DNA of 6,248 nt from positions 1 through 6,248 of the forward strand of contig JAFCZU010000197.1 of the NCBI GenBank assembly GCA_019314185.1, read 5' to 3'. The position numbers and the translations under genes are program-made. Below, piece by piece: positions 4,845-6,248 of the stretch. Source of the stretch: Deltaproteobacteria bacterium (GTDB lineage: Bacteria; Desulfobacterota; Desulfobacteria; Desulfobacterales; ETH-SRB1). A model generated the notes under the pieces. That model had not been told where the DNA came from and made no database searches. It was given only the letters and a program-made list of their open reading frames with translations. Position 1 is the stretch's first letter, and every line of letters starts with the position of its first letter.

Positions 4845-5918
4845 ATGAAAAAAATACTGTTTATAAATGGCGTTATTTTAATAATCGGTATTATATTGAT
4901 TGAGATTGTCTGGCAAATTGCTTATTCGAATGATATCAGGGTTACACTAAATGTATTGGCCGATACTAACTATGATTATGATATTTCTTCAATATATCAA
5001 TCTCGGGATCATACAATCCATTATAGTAGAGATATAAATGGGTTTAGAGGCAATTATAGTAATGCTAAAGATATTGATGTCATAGTTATAGGTGGAAGCA
5101 CAACAGACCAAAGATATATTGACGACGAACAAACATGGGAGCATGTTTTAGAAAGCTTATTAAAACAATCTGGAATAAATATAACTATAGTAAATGCTGG
5201 AGTAGATGGACAATCTACTTATGGTCACATTAAAAATTTTGACTTGTGGTTTCCAAAAATAAGACAATTGAATCCAAATTATATTTTGTTTTATGTTGGG
5301 ATAAATGATTTTTATAAGGATGAGGGGTGTTCCTATGATGCTCTTTGTGGCAATACCTTAATAACAATAAAGAAATTTATTAAAACTTCATTCGTGTATT
5401 ATTTGTATAGATTGGTTAAGGGAATAATAAAGGTAAAGATTGAAAAAATTGGTCACAAACCAGTTGATTTTTCAATGTTGAATACAACATCGAGACCTTT
5501 AATAGGTAAGGATAAGTATAAGCAAATTATGGCTAAACGATTGAACGAATATTCATCGCGACTAAAGACATTAATATCTAAAACAAAAAAAATGGGTGCA
5601 ATGCCAATCTTTGTAACACAAAGAAGAATGTCTTATTGGAGGAAAGGTAATCAGGTAATAGGTATTTCATATCAAAGTTCGTATAATGCTGTAAAATATA
5701 ATGGTGTAGATATGTATTACATGAATAAATTATTAAACAACACTACAATGTCTGTATGTAAGCAAGCTAATGGGATTTGCATTGATCTTGAGTCAGAATT
5801 AAATTTCACACATGATGATTTTTATGACTTTGCACACAATACCCCAAGGGGGACTATAAAAATTGGCAAATATCTTTATCATAAATTATACGATCAACTA
5901 CTAAAGCCAGCCAGGTAG
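4845..5918 (+). CDS. Membrane-anchored SGNH/GDSL hydrolase (SxtL position)
   Basis: The 357-aa protein begins MKKILFINGVILIIG, with one hydrophobic segment at about 4-27 that should act as a signal anchor and place the enzyme outside the cytoplasmic membrane. The SGNH blocks are all visible: VIVIGGSTTD with nucleophile S85, NAGVDGQST with G119, VGINDF with N154, and the C-terminal D328-x-x-H331 pair in DFAHNTPRG. Such enzymes remove or transfer acyl groups, often acetyl, on glycans or lipids. The ATG at 4845 is favoured because AGGA (4833-4836) lies 8 bases upstream; an ATG at 4836 would add three residues. It starts 10 bases after the SxtK-like stop, so it is in the same operon. The gene is much more AT-rich than the carbamoyltransferase, pointing to a separate origin. 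The substrate is unknown. Confidence 0.85.
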   Translation: MKKILFINGVILIIGIILIEIVWQIAYSNDIRVTLNVLADTNYDYDISSIYQSRDHTIHYSRDINGFRGNYSNAKDIDVIVIGGSTTDQRYIDDEQTWEHVLESLLKQSGINITIVNAGVDGQSTYGHIKNFDLWFPKIRQLNPNYILFYVGINDFYKDEGCSYDALCGNTLITIKKFIKTSFVYYLYRLVKGIIKVKIEKIGHKPVDFSMLNTTSRPLIGKDKYKQIMAKRLNEYSSRLKTLISKTKKMGAMPIFVTQRRMSYWRKGNQVIGISYQSSYNAVKYNGVDMYYMNKLLNNTTMSVCKQANGICIDLESELNFTHDDFYDFAHNTPRGTIKIGKYLYHKLYDQLLKPAR

Positions 5919-6144
5919 AATACATTCCATGCACTATCAAACAGCATGCATATCATCCTGAATGCATGAATGATAAAACATCTTGAATGGGCAAAATGGA
6001 ATGTTTTTGGCGAGTAAAACGCACTCCGCGATTTACAAGCAATAATTGCTGATGGCTAATAAGTTTTTGTGGCTGAACTATTACTAATAATGGAATTGGA
6101 TATATTATTTATTTCCAATTCCCTAATATTTCAAGAGGAGTAAG
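5919..6144. other. Spacer between the hydrolase and GAPDH genes
   Basis: This 226-bp AT-rich spacer has no credible coding frame. Short symmetric pieces occur, including ACATTCCA (5922-5929) with TGGAATGT (5997-6004) and repeated ATGCAT motifs, but no strong GC stem with a T-tract, so no confident terminator. A hairpin near the GAPDH start is listed separately. AAGAGGAG at 6133-6140 is the GAPDH ribosome binding site. Confidence 0.6.
6092..6122 (+). promoter_or_regulatory. Leader hairpin upstream of the GAPDH gene
   Basis: GGAATTGGA (6092-6100) pairs perfectly with TCCAATTCC (6114-6122) around a 13-nt AT-only loop. It ends 10 bases before the AAGAGGAG ribosome binding site. It may be a 5'-UTR stability or control element, or an operator; no T-tract follows, so termination is unlikely. 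Confidence 0.4.
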
Positions 6145-6248
6145 ATGGGGATGAAACTTGGCGTAAATGGATTTGGAAGAATCGGAAAACTTACTGTATG
6201 GCATCATGTAGCCAGAAAATACTTTGATGAAATTATAATTAATATCGG
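6145..6248 (+). CDS. gap: Glyceraldehyde-3-phosphate dehydrogenase, N-terminal part
   Basis: The 34 full residues visible begin MGMKLGVNGFGRIGKL. The strand followed by NGFGRIG is the NAD(P)-binding glycine loop at the very N-terminus of type I glyceraldehyde-3-phosphate dehydrogenase, the glycolytic and gluconeogenic enzyme that interconverts glyceraldehyde-3-phosphate and 1,3-bisphosphoglycerate. The continuation, TVWHHVARKYFDEIIINIG, is unlike the common bacterial form, in which an R-L-x-x-R helix leads to an N-D pair that binds the NAD ribose; this suggests a divergent subgroup. AAGAGGAG (6133-6140) lies 4 bases before the ATG at 6145 and 10 before a second ATG at 6151; either could be used, and the second gives the more typical length. 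The gene runs off the window. It appears to be a separate unit after a 226-bp spacer. Confidence 0.83.
   Translation, partial: MGMKLGVNGFGRIGKLTVWHHVARKYFDEIIINI

Noticed and set aside
1200..5918. Saxitoxin biosynthesis locus
   Set aside because: Only tailoring or accessory homologues are present; no sxtA-type polyketide synthase, amidinotransferase or dioxygenase gene is visible, so toxin production is not supported.

Overview
The window looks like an accessory glycan or natural-product tailoring locus of a bacterium, set between two core-metabolism genes that run off the window edges. All convincing genes are on the + strand. The left edge (2-157) is the last 51 residues of a PEP-utilising (pyruvate phosphate dikinase-like) swivelling domain. 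The right edge (6145-6248) is the start of a glyceraldehyde-3-phosphate dehydrogenase. The taxon cannot be fixed from the sequence. Mixed base composition, a long heptamer tandem repeat and repeat-rich spacers would fit a planctomycete- or Desulfobacterota-like genome, but that is a weak guess.

Layout. Positions 158-1199 hold about 1 kb with no convincing gene but many repeats: a heptamer array of about 13.5 copies (316-409); a 181-bp MITE-like element (450-630) with 24-bp terminal inverted repeats and an exact 8-bp target-site duplication; short tandem duplications (786-821); a long imperfect hairpin (867-922); and a ~217-bp segment bounded by 20-bp inverted repeats (958-1174). Then come a 618-aa NodU/CmcH/TobZ-type carbamoyltransferase (1200-3056), a 21-codon broken remnant of an sxtJ-like gene (3060-3125), a Zn-ribbon plus SAM methyltransferase (3185-4210), an intact SxtJ-family membrane protein (4275-4682), a 50-aa SxtK/DUF5989 protein (4682-4834) and a membrane-anchored SGNH/GDSL hydrolase (4845-5918). 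A 226-bp spacer with a 9-bp-stem hairpin leads to the GAPDH gene.

How the genes fit together. Carbamoyltransferase, SxtJ, SxtK and GDSL hydrolase have the same order as sxtI-sxtJ-sxtK-sxtL of the cyanobacterial saxitoxin cluster. Nothing here suggests saxitoxin itself, because none of its core biosynthetic genes are visible. The cassette more likely carbamoylates, and possibly de-esterifies, a membrane-associated or secreted glycan or metabolite, with two small membrane proteins as partners.

The main finding is that this cassette has been opened between the I-like and J-like genes. A methyltransferase gene sits between a broken sxtJ 5' end and a complete sxtJ. The two are linked by a direct repeat of 74 bp: 31 bp identical, then 35 of 43. 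The repeat carries with it the last codons and stop of the carbamoyltransferase gene. Base composition shifts along the operon (about half GC in the carbamoyltransferase and sxtJ/K genes, clearly AT-rich in the methyltransferase and especially the hydrolase), which supports a mosaic origin.
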